A stretch of DNA of 64,000 bases from Ascidia mentula (taxonomy: Eukaryota; Chordata; Ascidiacea; Phlebobranchia; Ascidiidae), in assembly GCA_947561715.1 (NCBI GenBank), contig OX387199.1, positions 6,763,001 to 6,827,000 of the forward strand. The letters run 5' to 3'. Below the pieces are notes generated by a model, which did no database searches, was not told where the DNA came from, and saw nothing but the letters and a program-made list of their open reading frames with translations. The stretch's first letter is position 1; each line of letters opens with the position of its first letter. Both the position numbers and the translations under genes were made by a program. Positions 1-11,193 of the stretch are shown piece after piece.

Positions 1-182
1 TAAACCAAAATTAACTGCCCGCGATACATAAACGTGCTAGACCGTGCTGTACTATGATAGCAAGTTAATCAAATGTGCTCATACCAACATGTGTAGTCCT
101 CTGGTGCTTTATGTTTCAATTAAAGAAAGTTACAGTAAGGATTTCGTATTGATGCACTGAGCTCACAATTTCCAACACTTAC

Positions 183-320
183 AGATGATCGTTGCACGAC
201 GTGGGCTTTGGCATCCTGTACCCCTTTTCCAGTGAATAAAAGAGATAACTCTGTTCAATATCAGGGTATGGTGTGGCACCCACTGTTACCATTTCGTGAA
301 GTAATATGCCGAAAGACCAC
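183..320 (-). CDS. Gene A exon 21, kinase C-lobe
   Basis: The exon reads WSFGILLHEMVTVGATPYPD and ends GYRMPKPTSCNDHL, the standard sub-domain IX-X region. The donor is GTAAGT at 177-182. The following exon (CWQWLPMNRPTF and C-terminal tail, seen in gene G at 58127-58409) would lie just left of position 1, which corresponds to about 58482 of the G copy. Confidence 0.9.
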
Positions 321-3300
321 CTTGAATATAAGAAAGCACTATTTGTTATGTGGTCGATTAGGCCAAATCACCCCGGGGTCAAAAAGTACCCCGTTCTCTA
401 AAAGGGTTACACTGTCTGCCTGATTCTGTATTTTCTAGGACGGGCCCAGTGTGTTATATCTAATGATATAAACAACTTACACGTCACTTCGCCACGTAAT
501 AGGGACTTTCCCTCCCATCATCCGTTCGGGGCTGACCCACTTGAACGGAACTCGTCGCTCGGTGGCGCCCTTGATCATGCCGTAGCGGTAAACGTCGTTG
601 GCCAGACCAAAGTCAGAAATTTTACACTGCATGTTCTGCAAAGTTTGGATGTTGCTTACGTATAGGAAACTGACAAAACATTGTGAATTAATATCCATTA
701 CATGCAATTTCGAATCCTCATAAAATCAGTCACCGTAGTGCAAGCTTTAACGCTATGAAGCTGCGCCCAATTTAACACCATGCAAAATGAACGTTTGGGT
801 TTTCGGGGATACTTGCCTCTCCCACTAAAATGTTTCTGGCCGCGACATCCCCGTGAATAATCTTAGAGGAGGCGAGAAAATGTAAACCTCCGGCGATTTG
901 TCGCCCAATCTGGTAGAGATTGGACTCACTGAAGTTGTAGATTGGATTCTGGTTTCTCTTGGATGCCTTAAAACCAACTTAGGTATCTTGTGTTTGGTCA
1001 ATACTGTAAAGAACCGGCGCAGTAAATCTGTACTATGGAAAACAGCAGACAGCATCCATTGGCGTAGCTGGGGGACATGTAGGGACCATAGCTTCCCTAA
1101 CCCAAAAATACTGATATTTTGGTTATGCGATTGTTCAATTATGGTTTGACTTGTACTGAAAGCACGAGGACGACTGGTCGTTGTTTGCATTGTGCGTTGA
1201 ATTTTGATCTGACCACTGGCAGAAACGCAACGGGGAATCCAGCTTTACGTCTTAATCGCTGGGTTTACAGCGATTAATATCGGAAAATCGAATACTCCTA
1301 CGTAGGTACCAGCATATTTGCTGACGTGAGATAGGAATTTCCATGATATGTGCGGATCACTCCTCCCGATCGTGTAAATGTCAACCTTGTCGGTTGCAAA
1401 AATTTCACTGCAACCCTGAAATCTTTGGTTTCCTTTTCCCCCTGACATTTTATTGATATTAATGCCCACCAAAAAGGTTATCATGCGGATCGACCGTTGT
1501 GGTTTGAATGGTTTTGGTTAGGAGCCGTTTGTTATTGTTTCAAGATGTTAACACCCATGCTCCTTACAGCGTTATCCCACGTACGACGCCAGGTAATGTT
1601 GAGAGGCGTTGCTGTCAGCACTTAATGTCTCGCATGACGTCATAAATAAGGAAACGATTTCTATCCTAACCTCCCTGCAATCCCAGAGGAAATGAAGCAA
1701 ATCTCCATATTTCATGTACTCGGTCACCAACAATGGTGATTCGCACTCGTTGTCCGCATCCAGCTTTGTCGTGCACACCCCAATGATCCCCATAATGGAG
1801 TCGTGCGGCCCAAGCGACATTAGGAGCGCCATTTCAGCCAGGAAATCCTCCCTGTATGCAACCGCATGAAGAGCTGCAAGAAAGCAAAGCCATTTGATTT
1901 ACAAATTTTCGGTGAACATGAATTTGGTAAATGTTTCTCAGGTGTAGGCTGGTTTGATTGGGGTAACGGTTGCTGGTAATAATACAATAAAGATCTTATA
2001 AAATTTCAATATATAATAACCACGTTTCAAAATGGAAAATAAATGTAATAGGCTGTAAGCTATAAGTTAAACAGTAAAACTGACTGAACATGTAGGCTGC
2101 TGTTGCCAACTACCTCCAAGTCACACTGAATAGCAATGGTAGCAAAACTTGGAGATTTGTGCCTCAGGTTTCTTATGTGCGATATATTTAAATGTCTGCC
2201 AGGTGCCTGGCAACAAAGGCATCCGACAACCAAATCAATTTTCTTTAGTTTCTTTTACGTAAATGCCCGACAAATTTATTCACAAATCGTGTCAAGGCTT
2301 GCAGAGTAAGCTTTGGAAATCTTTTAACGGCTGGTACTTTGCAACTGAATTGAAATAACCTGTCAACGATTTCACGGCAACTTCCTTTTTCGATCCAATG
2401 TCGTGCCAGGTTGCTCTATAAACGACTCCAAAGCTTCCCCTTCCGAGTACGTCTGAAATTTAGTGATGAAAGCCGTAATCTTTAAATTGCCTGAGCGAGT
2501 AAATAAGTAAGCGGTTAGTGTCAATGTTTATGGTTTTGATGGCAAAGGTGAATCAATCGGGGCGGTTTCCATTATAGTTGTACGTTTATTTTATCCCAAA
2601 ACTCAGAACAGTTTAGTTCAAGTTATTTTGGAAAAAGGCAAAATTCTTGCCCCAAACTATATATAAAGTAATGGCAAACCGTGTAAAGCCAGGTTGTTTC
2701 GATCTATTTCCCACTTTTGTCCAAATACAGGACCCATGTTGGTCATTTGAAGATGGTTTTCGAACTGAGAGTAGTTTAGAAAAGGCGCCAGGTCTGCCAG
2801 AGATTCGCCGGCGACAAACCGCGATTGGTCGAATATGAGTCTCCTTTATACAACAAGAATATAAATATAACCATGAGATTATAGCAGCCCTTGTAAGTAA
2901 TATTACGAAATCATCTGCCACTGAGTCTTTGTTGGCCGTAAGATAAAAACTTTCGTTCAGAAAATCGTTTTTGTGAAAGGTTTGTCCAACAATAGTAATC
3001 GATTCACGGTGTTTGCAAGTTACCTATTGTCAATGCAGAGTGGATTTACATACCACCAACTACATTCAATGACATCGACGGTCTGTAACCAAAATTATTC
3101 AAAAAATCGACTTCTGCCTTTTGGTAATCCACCCACATATTTGTGTTGGAAACTTACTTTCTCATTCGTTTTCGTCGACGTCTGGTGACGAAGAACATAA
3201 GAAGACACACGGTGACCAAACATACGGTCACAAGAACAACGATCACGGGGTTTATCATTTTCCTACAGCTGTTGTATCCATCACCGGTGTAACCCTCGCT

Positions 3301-6300
3301 GTAAAGAATATTTATGCCTATATGGCAATCTTTGAAGCGTTATTTAGTGTTCAAATTGAAAACAAAACAATTTGTTAGGAATATAAACAAAAGAGCGGCC
3401 TTGAATGCAACTCATTGTGGTGAATTTGCAGTCGCAATCCGATACGTTACACCACGACCGAACAACTGTTTGGAACTAATATTGCTGCTCTCGATGAGGC
3501 GAAATCACGAAAAAAACACTATATAGCCAGCAATAATGCCAAGCTAGATTGCCTTTGGTTTAGGCATTTTAATGCAACGTTGCGTAAATGTGTTTGTGCA
3601 AGTAGTTGTTTTCAAACAGAATTGTGATCAATTTACATTGTTGCGGGCACTGTGATCAAAGTGTAGATGGGATGGTTTCAAAAATGCGATCCGCACTGCT
3701 AATAAAGCGGACGACATCCTTTGGCTTTAAAGAAACTGCTCGATGTCGTTTATGTTCTTAATATGTCATGCACAGAAAATCTAACGAAATAGCTCTGAAA
3801 CTTACTCGCAAGAGCAATCATAACCTAGTTCGGGTGCTGGCCTGTCTTTGCATATTGCAGTCGTGGCACATTTAGCTGTAGATCCGTGACAGGCGTTGTA
3901 GTCTTTGCAGCCGGTCCCGCCAATGAACTGATCCACCCCGTCACCACTGTAGCCGGGTTTGCAGGTGCATTTCAAAATAGAACGATCTTTACTGAGAACC
4001 TCACAATATGCATGTGGATCGCAGTGACGTTCTTTCACAGTTTCGTCGACTGGACAGGGATCCCAATCTAAACAGAATGATTTGATTGAAGTTTTTCCTG
4101 ATCATTTTGCGGCTGAAATATATAAAGCAGAGTTCAAGAACCACCAAATGCATCGAGAACCAAATGCAAAAAGTAAGAAACAAACCTTAAATACAAAAAC
4201 GTTTTTCCAACTAAAGTATCAAAATGTAATTTTTGCGACACAGATGTCACAAAACTATTTTTAAGCGGGTATTCTTTAGTTGGCCTTTTATTGCTATAAT
4301 GATTATTTGTTACCTATTTCCTTCTGATATCATATATTGGAAAACTTTTGAAACGTAAATCGTGATTAGAAATGATTTGTTAGATCTTCAGAATCGAATT
4401 CTCAAACCTTCAAAGAAGTATTCCAAGTATGCGGGGGATCCATAGTTTTGGCACCAGTGGTCGTTCCCAATACAAACTTTATCCAGGTGTATGTACGCAG
4501 TCACGAGGAACAAGTATGTGGCATTCGGAGGTAGTTTTTGATACGTGAAGTTGAACAAAGTTTCTCCGTCCTGCGCTTCGATCTTTCGAAGTGAAACAGA
4601 TGTAAGAAATTGGTCGGTTGCACCACGACGAGGTTAAATGTTACATGTACGAATAAATGTACTATTTTCACAAATGCATCTCGTATTTCAACTTGTATTC
4701 TAAGATTGATACGGTTTACTGTAATTAATGAAGTATTCAATGGGAAAGCACTTTCGGCATTGAATGATTTCTTAGGTTGTCGTGTGTATACTTACTACCA
4801 TTGGTCTTGAGTATGCGTCATCCACTATGTAGCGCAAACTATACTCAGGAGGTAAACTGTTGGTAATAACATCGAGAATGTGAGGTGCTTTCCACTGCAA
4901 GACTACAGTTATTGTATGGTCTGTGTGGTTGCGGTACCAATTGACCATTGTGAAGTCTAGTGGTGGCCCCGTAGACGAAGTCAAGTCTAAATTACAAATA
5001 TATTGAATATGGTTCTTTGTAGTCAAACAAACGCTGACATGGTAGACGTTGGTCATATTATTCTAAGAGTATTTAAAAGTAGTAGATATAAATTGTTGCA
5101 GCCTAAACAAGAAATGTACACTCACTACTCAGTACTTGTTCACTGCGACAATACTCGGAAGCTGCTTGCTCGTCGACAGGATGCTTGTTGATGAGGTGAT
5201 ATCCGCAAAACAGATACACGTCATGGCCATAATTCCTGTCTACGCCAATCATACATCGGCCTCTATAAGCCATAATGTGGAATGTGTAGGAACGACCGAA
5301 CCGGATGGGAAACGTGATATTTGTTTGATTCTAAAAACAACCGTAAAATGTCTAGAACCAACGCGAATCCAAGACAGCACCTTTATGAGAATGTTTTTTT
5401 TTTTGTAAATTTTGTAGTTGTTTGGGGAACTTTGTGTTTGTTTGGGCTGGGTGGAACAAAAAATTTTTTAGTACCTCTAATTTAACATTTGGACGTTCTT
5501 ATACCTTCATGATTGTTTTTATCTGTCCCATTGGACAGGGCCGGTCCACTTCTTCCAATGCAATAAAGCAACTTTCCGAGCTTGTGCAGTTCGTCACGTC
5601 CTCTGCTTCGCAAGGGTATTTGCACTCCACAAGTTCTCCTTTAACGTTTGTGACCCACATTTTCATGCCGATCAACGCCTGGCAGTATTCGTCCTTCTTA
5701 TATTCGTTTTCTGTTAACAAAATATGGTTGTAGAAATCATCGCGTGATTTTAAAATCAAAGGCTCTCTGCTTTGTCGTTTATGCGCACTTTCCGCAGCAC
5801 TTTATATAGGTCTAACGATCTAAGTAATTCAATGCGAATCAGATTCAAGTGACCAATTTCCACTTAAGCGTAAGCAAGTGCTACATTATGCATGACAAAA
5901 TCCTGTTTCATATGTTGTAATGTGCCTTGAAATGTTTTTTTGTTTTAAGTTTTGATTTGAGGTACTTGCCGTAGGCCAAAGTATCGTCGTCACTGTCAAA
6001 AAAGCAATACATGAATCCATCGTGATCGTCTCCTAAAACAAATCGATGTTAAAGCGATGGAGCTAATAATGCTTTTTAGTAATCGCAGACAAGGCCACTG
6101 TTTCTGCAAAATACCTTTCAGTAAAATTTTTTTTTTGCAGTCGGCAATAAGATAAAAAGTCTGCAATAAGACGTGTGCTTAGTTAAATGAAAATCTTTGA
6201 AACAACTCTGTGTAAGACTCTCTTGACACCTTCGCAGAGAATGCATAACAACATTACCCACATATGATCAGCATCTGTCTGCAGCTTATACACAATAACA

Positions 6301-9300
6301 CTACCAACCCTTCACTGTCCAGTTGTAAGTAACGCTTAGTTTTGCGGTGGAGTGGTTTGTATGATCGGAAAGGTGAAGATTAGGGTAATAGAATGTCTCG
6401 ACAACCATCAATTCATCATTCTGTATACTAGGACTTTGGCAACCGACTCCCCCAATGGATCGGTCAATCCCATCACCGCTGTAGCCAGGTTTACAGGTGC
6501 AGTTTATTCGTGAACGATCTTTGCTGAGGATCTCACAAAACGCATGCGGATCGCAATGACGTTCTATCACTTCTCTGTCTATTGGGCAGGGATTCCAATC
6601 TGTGGAAAAGTAAAGCGAATGAAGATTTCATCATACCAGAATAGAAAAGACGACTTTCTACAGCAATTACACCTCAGCAACCGCCACCAACACAGACACC
6701 TTATGTTAGTCAGTGGTTTTTGATAATATATTTTCAATTCTTTCATAATTTTAATTGAATTTAATCATTCAAGGTGTTTTTAAGCTAAGCCAATGTCTGC
6801 ACAAACCGTCAAAGAATTCTTCTATTTCTGCCGCCGTCCCAAAGTTTTCGCAAGTCTCTCCACCAGGACAGGTCTTATCAGTAAGTTTCATGTAACCTAA
6901 TGCCTTAAACACGTAGGTGTTATTCGGGCGTAGCCCACGGTAAGTGTACGTGAACACATCTTGACCAGGAAGTGGTATCACCTTTAATGAAATGCGGAAA
7001 CATTTGTTGGTCTGCTTTGTCAGAAATATATTAATATTGTAATAGAATACATGCAGTAGGGTACAGAAGCACTACAGCATTAGGGGATGTTGTGGTTACG
7101 CTATATGCGAACCATTGCGGTCTCATTGCATATAAGCACAACTAACAATCAACCCATGCTGTAAATCCTGAAGGATTTCTACACATTGATTTTACCTCAA
7201 CAGCCTTTGAGTGAAAGCGGGTGTGATGTGGATCTTTCACGTACAACACCTTGTATTTGTCAGGCAAGCGATTTTCAATGTTGTCTACGACATGAGGTGC
7301 TTGCCATTGTAACATCACCGTTATCGTGTGGTCATTGTGATTTCGGAATGCTTCGAGCATTGTGAAGTTGATTGGTGGTCCCGATGACGATGTCAAGTCT
7401 AGGTTAAGATATCAATTTTTGCATCACGGACCAATTACTTAACTCGTTTCAGATGTATTGAACACATTACAATAGCGTGAAGCAAATCAAAGTTTAATGA
7501 ATTTTTTTTTGTATTTTGGCATCTTTAGAACCCGCAAAAGCGGATTTCATTTACAAATAATATAAGACATAAACTCTTAAACTTCATTGTGTCGTTAACT
7601 GGTGCAGGATTCTTCTCTTGTCATGGCTGTTGTAATATGCACTTTACCAAACATTTCAAAACAAAAGAAATGTCCAACAATACAACTCACTACTGAGTAC
7701 TTGTTCACTGCGACAATACTTGTAAGCTGCTTGCTCGTCGACCGGATGCTTGTTGATGAGGTGATAGCCACAGAATAGGTAGACATCGCTACTATGTAGA
7801 GCTTTACCAAAAATTCGTCTTCCGCGGTACCCGAATATGTTGAAATAATACGAACGACCGAATCGGATAGGAAACGTGATGTTGGTTTGGTTCTGTAATC
7901 AGCAACCATTTGGGGTCAAATAAACTTACACAAACAATTACTTGGTTTTGATTTGTAATTCGTGTTTTGCACGTTTTCTCATAGTAGGCTGTGGAATACG
8001 GACTATACCTACAACAGCATGCAAAAAAGGAAGATGTGTTTTTAAAATATTTTCATTTCAGGTGGAAACCAGCACGCGTGCCATTTTTGAAGCAAAGGCG
8101 TGCCAAATTTGGTGGTTAACCAAAACCGATGTAACTTCCGCGAAAAATAAGACGAATCCAACGTTGCATTTGTCGTCGACCATTCTGTATGGGGAAATCA
8201 TGAGTGTTGTCTGATTTTAGTATCGTCCTGTCTGGCAGGATGGTTGGTCATGTATCCGGAAATTATTATTGGGGCATGTGGTGAGTAATAGCATTGCTCA
8301 TGTAATCGAAAATACCTTCATTATGGCCTTTATTTGTCCCATTGGACAGGGCGGATCAACATAAGCGGCTGTAACGCAGATTTCTTCACTTTTGCAACTC
8401 TGTAGATTAACTGACTCACACGGGTAGGAGCACTCCACATAATCCCCATTAACGTTCGTCACCCACATTTTCATGCCTATCATGGATTGGCAGTAGTGGT
8501 CGTGGAGGTCATAGTAATAATCCGAGCCTGCAACAGATTGATAAACTAAACACAATTTGTAACAAACTATTTTTTTGGCATACTATTTCGAATGGTTTTG
8601 TGGCACACGAGTCAACCTGAAGGTCTTTTGTTTTTTTTTTCGTCTTATCTCGATATTTGAATTTGATTGTTAGTTCTCAAAGGTTTGTGTTTTTAAACCA
8701 CACGAAACTTGTTCACTCTGTGCTGTACAGTAAGCCGTTCTCTAATTTGATGTAGATATACTTGCCTTTGGCTGAAATGTGGTTGTCCCGGTCGAAAAAA
8801 CAGTACATAAAACCATCGTAATCCTCATCTAAAAACCAAATTACTCAACTCTTTCGGTATTTGAAACAACACTTAATACTCAATTGCACAGAAAACACCT
8901 CACTTTAACTTTGCCCGATTTAAAACAACTGTATATTTTTTTGTAAAAACACGATTGCATTAAATTCCTATGACTTAAAAAATTCGTATGCAACATGTCG
9001 TGTTTGTTCATTTGTACGCAAAAGCTGTGATTCTATTTACTTTCCACTGTCCAGTTAAAGGTGACGCTGAGTGTAACGGTCGAGAGGTTTTTGTTACTGG
9101 GAAGGTACAGTTCAGGGTAATGGGATATCTGGATTTTCTTCAAGTCTCCAACCCCTGTTGGTATAACACTAAGATTAAAGCATATCATATAATTACTACC
9201 TCACCTATTCTTGATATACCGACCATTGCAAATATCAGCAGACATTCTTCAGGTGCAATTTTTTACCCATCCGTATACTATTAGACCTTTATATATTCTT

Positions 9301-9607
9301 TGAAAGCAATCATGCAATTAAACAGCATTTTTGAAACCGTTGCACTTCTTTATGTCTCAGACATTAGTTTTGAGTAAACTTGTTATCCCAGAAATGCGTC
9401 ATTCATGTAGTTTGTGGCTTTATTTTGATAGAAAACCAAAGGCTAAGATTTGTTAGATTAAATGAGCGTCCAATTTTATAATAAATTCTGATATTTTGCA
9501 GTGGACTTACGATCTTCATTTGAACAATTGTTTGCAGTTTGTTGTGCCTCGGACGTGGCCACTAGTAAAATGCAGAAACAGCTGAACGTGGAATGTTTCC
9601 ACATCAT
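183..9607 (-). CDS. Receptor tyrosine kinase gene A (21 exons visible, last exon off the left edge)
   Basis: This is a type I membrane receptor tyrosine kinase. Exons on the minus strand are 9511-9607, 9041-9154, 8766-8828, 8316-8527, 7691-7892, 7196-7398, 6807-6981, 6309-6599, 5970-6032, 5505-5710, 5126-5330, 4796-4986, 4408-4582, 3806-4067, 3158-3298, 2680-2843, 2360-2452, 1671-1873, 817-966, 481-635 and 183-320. All phases fit. The product order is signal peptide, module 1, EGF, module 2, two EGF domains, TM helix, basic stop-transfer, juxtamembrane segment and kinase. Adding the final exon seen in gene G gives 1261 residues with no internal stop. The kinase keeps the P-loop, VAVK lysine, catalytic Asp and Asn, and DFG, but has HGD in place of HRD. 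The start is the first of two adjacent ATG codons before a hydrophobic leader. I cannot assign the kinase to a named RTK subfamily. Confidence 0.85.
481..635 (-). CDS. Gene A exon 20, DFG and activation loop
   Basis: The exon reads NMQCKISDFGLANDVYRYGM, then IKGATERRVPFKWVSPERMM and GGKVPITWRSDV. It has the DFG motif, activation-loop tyrosines in VYRYG, and the tyrosine-kinase P+1 signature VPFKWVSPE (SPE in place of APE). The donor is GTAAGT in phase 2. Confidence 0.92.
817..966 (-). CDS. Gene A exon 19, kinase catalytic loop
   Basis: The exon encodes NLYQIGRQIAGGLHFLASSK followed by IIHGDVAARNILVGE. Catalytic Asp and Asn are present and the AAR signature of tyrosine kinases is kept, but the usual HRD arginine is glycine. 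The acceptor is a weak TTTTAAG, since an in-frame stop lies just upstream. The donor is GC (GAG|GCAAGT, 811-816), because a GT donor three bases further in breaks the frame. Confidence 0.88.
967..1670 (-). other. Gene A intron 18, long
   Basis: This 704-bp intron contains a 79-codon open frame (1245-1484) with no recognisable domain. The intron is almost unchanged in fragment F and gene G, which explains why the frame looks conserved. The F rearrangement breakpoint falls in the equivalent intron. Confidence 0.6.
1671..1873 (-). CDS. Gene A exon 18, kinase alpha-C helix and hinge
   Basis: The exon begins ALHAVAYREDFLAEMALLMS, where the Glu of AEM is the expected alpha-C partner of the catalytic lysine. 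It continues through GIIGVCT and the hinge LLVTEYMKYGDLLHFL. It ends WDCRE in phase 0 with a GTTAGG donor. Confidence 0.9.
2360..2452 (-). CDS. Gene A exon 17, kinase P-loop and catalytic lysine
   Basis: The exon reads DVLGRGSFGVVYRATW and then KKEVAVKSLT. It supplies the glycine-rich loop (GxGxFG) and the VAVK lysine that binds ATP phosphates. Fragment F and gene G have GRGNFG here, so gene A differs by Asn to Ser in the loop. Confidence 0.9.
2680..2843 (-). CDS. Gene A exon 16, juxtamembrane segment
   Basis: The phase-2 join gives MRK-RLIFDQSRFVAGESL, then a segment with Tyr-containing NYSQFENHLQMT, ending GQKWEIDRNNLALH. The WEI..NL..H pattern just before the P-loop is typical of RTKs. 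Near-identical exons lie at 54123-54286 and 61156-61319. None is found behind the TM exons of genes B-E. Confidence 0.8.
3158..3298 (-). CDS. Gene A exon 15, EGF end, TM helix and stop-transfer
   Basis: The exon reads DEGYTGDGYNSCRKM, then the helix INPVIVVLVTVCLVTVCLLM, then FFVTRRRRKRMRK. This is a single-pass type I helix with a strongly basic cytoplasmic edge. It ends in a GTAAGT donor in phase 2 and joins in frame to the juxtamembrane exon at 2680-2843. Seven copies of this exon exist in the window. Confidence 0.88.
3806..4067 (-). CDS. Gene A exon 14, paired EGF domains
   Basis: The exon holds one complete EGF domain (CDPHAYCEVL...CTCKPGYSGDGVD...GTGC) and most of a second (DYNACHG...CATTAICKD...YDCSC). 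The second EGF is finished by the TM exon, which supplies DEGYTGDGYNSC. The GDG motif and Cys spacing match EGF domains of the non-calcium-binding CxxGYxGDG type. These domains lie next to the membrane. Confidence 0.85.
4408..6599 (-). CDS. Gene A EGF plus ectodomain module 2 (exons 8-13)
   Basis: Exon 8 (291 nt) begins with an EGF domain (CDPHAFCEIL...CTCKPGYSGDGID...GVGC) and continues into the first strand of the second module (KLSVTYNWTVKG). Exons 9-13 repeat the plan of module 1: the 63-nt DGFMYCFF exon, the Cys-rich exon (CPMGQIKTIM), NQTNITFPIRFG, then two fibronectin-III half exons (VLQWKAPHIL and YQKLPPNATYLF). All phases match module 1, so the two modules arose by an ancient internal duplication. 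The exon 8 donor reads GTTGGT, weaker than the GTGGGT or GTGCGT seen in B-D. Confidence 0.75.
6807..9154 (-). CDS. Gene A ectodomain module 1 (exons 2-7)
   Basis: Six exons (114, 63, 212, 202, 203 and 175 nt) encode about 323 residues. The first half contains VTLSVTFNWTV, DGFMYCFF, a Cys-rich exon with CPMGQIKAIM, and NQTNITFPIRFG. It looks like a beta-sandwich with a Cys-rich insertion. The second half is fibronectin-III-like, with the GPPINFT and TITVMLQWQAP strands in exon 6 and the YRGLRPNNTYVF strand in exon 7. Several Asn-X-Ser/Thr sites fit an extracellular location. The 63-nt exon has a GC donor (8760-8765) that is needed to keep frame. Confidence 0.75.
9511..9607 (-). CDS. Gene A exon 1, signal peptide
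   Basis: The exon encodes 32 residues beginning MMWKHSTFSCFCILLVATSE: a short basic start, a hydrophobic core and a likely cleavage site around SEA-Q. It ends in a GTAAGT donor in phase 1, which joins in frame to the exon at 9041-9154. The same exon recurs in genes B, C, D and E, so each ectodomain unit has its own translation start. Confidence 0.85.
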
Positions 9608-11052
9608 GTATTAAACTACATCTGTGGTTGCTGCAAAAAGTGTTTTTTATCTCTTTCAACAAAATTTTTGTCTTTTTCAACAGAATTTCCGAACGTATAT
9701 TATTAGTTGTAAGGATTAAAGCTTGACAACTTACGGATTTAGCATTATTGGATATCTACTGAGTAGAGACATTAGCTCGTACAAATCACTCAGCTATAGG
9801 TTGCAGCAGGAAGAATGCTTACAAGCTTACTTGCTGTGCCATTCCTAACTAACACGTTTTGAAGTACAACATTACATGAAAACGTTTACTAAGCCATGCA
9901 GGCAAACAGTTATCACTTGTATACTCCTCTGCGGTGGCGCTTTTAACTGGAAACGTGTCTTTTTTCGTCTCACTGTACCGAAACCGCAACGGAGTGCAGC
10001 CAACGCTACTCGTACCTGGAACTGAGGAAATGGTGAAATCCCATGGTTTTGCTCACAATGCAAACGAGCTCTGCGCTGCCACGTCGTGATTAGTGTTTAT
10101 CTTTGCCCAATTACATCGATGTTGGACTGTTAATGACTTTCCCTGTTCATGACTTATCGTGTCAAAGAGTATGTTGCTTGATTCCGGACGGAGGGCAATA
10201 AAAATATATTTTCTCATGAAGTATATTGCAACAATTACTAGGTATTTGATTGTACTGCAACCAATACATAACGTAGATCTGATACTACCAACTCAATAAA
10301 AATGCAAAAACGCATTATAGTTTAGAATTTGTATAATTCCAATATGTTTGACAAACTCATGCAGTTAACCGGGTTCCAACAGGCTGAATATACAATTGAG
10401 TTTTATCACATAACATAAACAGTGGAGCATGTAGCACCATATGCAGCATGTCTTGTTAGTTTGCTTATAAAAACGTAATGTTAAATTGAAACTCTGTCGG
10501 GGGATGCGCTGCTGCAAACAGTCCTGGGGCGCTAATATAGAGGTAATGCATGAACAGTTCCTATTTGTTTTGTTTTCGAGTCAAATATTACAGTTTCTGC
10601 GACGATAGGTATGTTGTTTGACCTGCGACAAAACTGAGGTTTTGAACAATTTTTTGTTGAAACAGTTTACTAAAATTTATTGTTTGCTGAAAACGTTGTT
10701 TGCCTTTTTAGTGAACCTTTCATTTACCCAACCACCTCGTTATAATAATATCCAATTTCGTTGGCAGTGTATACGCATATATTCATTATACAATAATAAA
10801 CAAAGGCATGAAAAAGAATATAATTTTCAGCAAAGGTCCATGTGTTCGACAACAGAAAAAAAACATCCTTGTGAAAGATTTATTCAGGAATGGAATTCCA
10901 TCCACTGAGGTTCCAAGTTACTCATTGTCAATGCAGAGTGGGATTTCTTCACGTGCTGCATGCAATGACATCGACGGTCTGTAACCAAAATTATTCAAAA
11001 ATCGACATCTGCCTTTTGGTAATCTACCCACATATTTGTGTTGGAAACTTAC
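9608..11052. other. Intergenic region between genes B and A
   Basis: It holds the 3' flank of B and the 5' flank of A. A short repeat of CTCTTTCAACAAAATTTTTG lies at about 9649-9690. An AT-rich TATA-like stretch (about 9692-9705) is kept in all five copies upstream of the signal-peptide exon. A 63-codon frame at 9872-10063 recurs in every copy but changes mainly at amino-acid positions, so I do not call it a gene. There is no kinase exon here. Confidence 0.5.
10879..10884 (-). promoter_or_regulatory. Poly(A) signal AATAAA downstream of gene B
   Basis: A canonical AATAAA on the minus strand lies about 186 bp past the TGA that ends the gene B frame after the TM helix. The same signal sits at the same distance in gene C, but the site reads GCTAAA in genes D and E. 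Confidence 0.45.
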
Positions 11053-11193
11053 TTTCTCATTCGTTTTCGTCAACGTCTGATGACGAAGAACATAATAAGA
11101 CACACAGTAACCACATATACGGTCACAAGAACAGCGATCACGGGGTTTATCATTTCCCTACAGCTGTTGTATCCATCACCGGTGTAACCCTCG
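11053..11193 (-). CDS. Copy B TM exon with premature TGA
   Basis: The exon codes for the second half of an EGF domain and a TM helix (VIAVLVTVYVVTVCLIMFF), then VIRR and a TGA stop at 11070-11072. The stop arises from CGA to TGA, a CpG transition. The donor GTAAGT after it is still present but would be in untranslated sequence. Confidence 0.85.

Noticed and set aside
1245..1484. A 79-codon open frame kept in the A, F and G kinase introns.
   Set aside because: It lies within intron 18 and the whole intron is equally conserved. It cannot join the kinase exons in frame without disrupting WDCRE-ASKRN.
9872..10063. A 63-codon minus-strand frame that recurs in all five intergenic flanks (also 18155, 26501, 34678 and 51602).
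   Set aside because: Changes between copies are mostly amino-acid replacements, no domain is recognisable, and the flanks are copied as whole units. Recurrence is explained by duplication.
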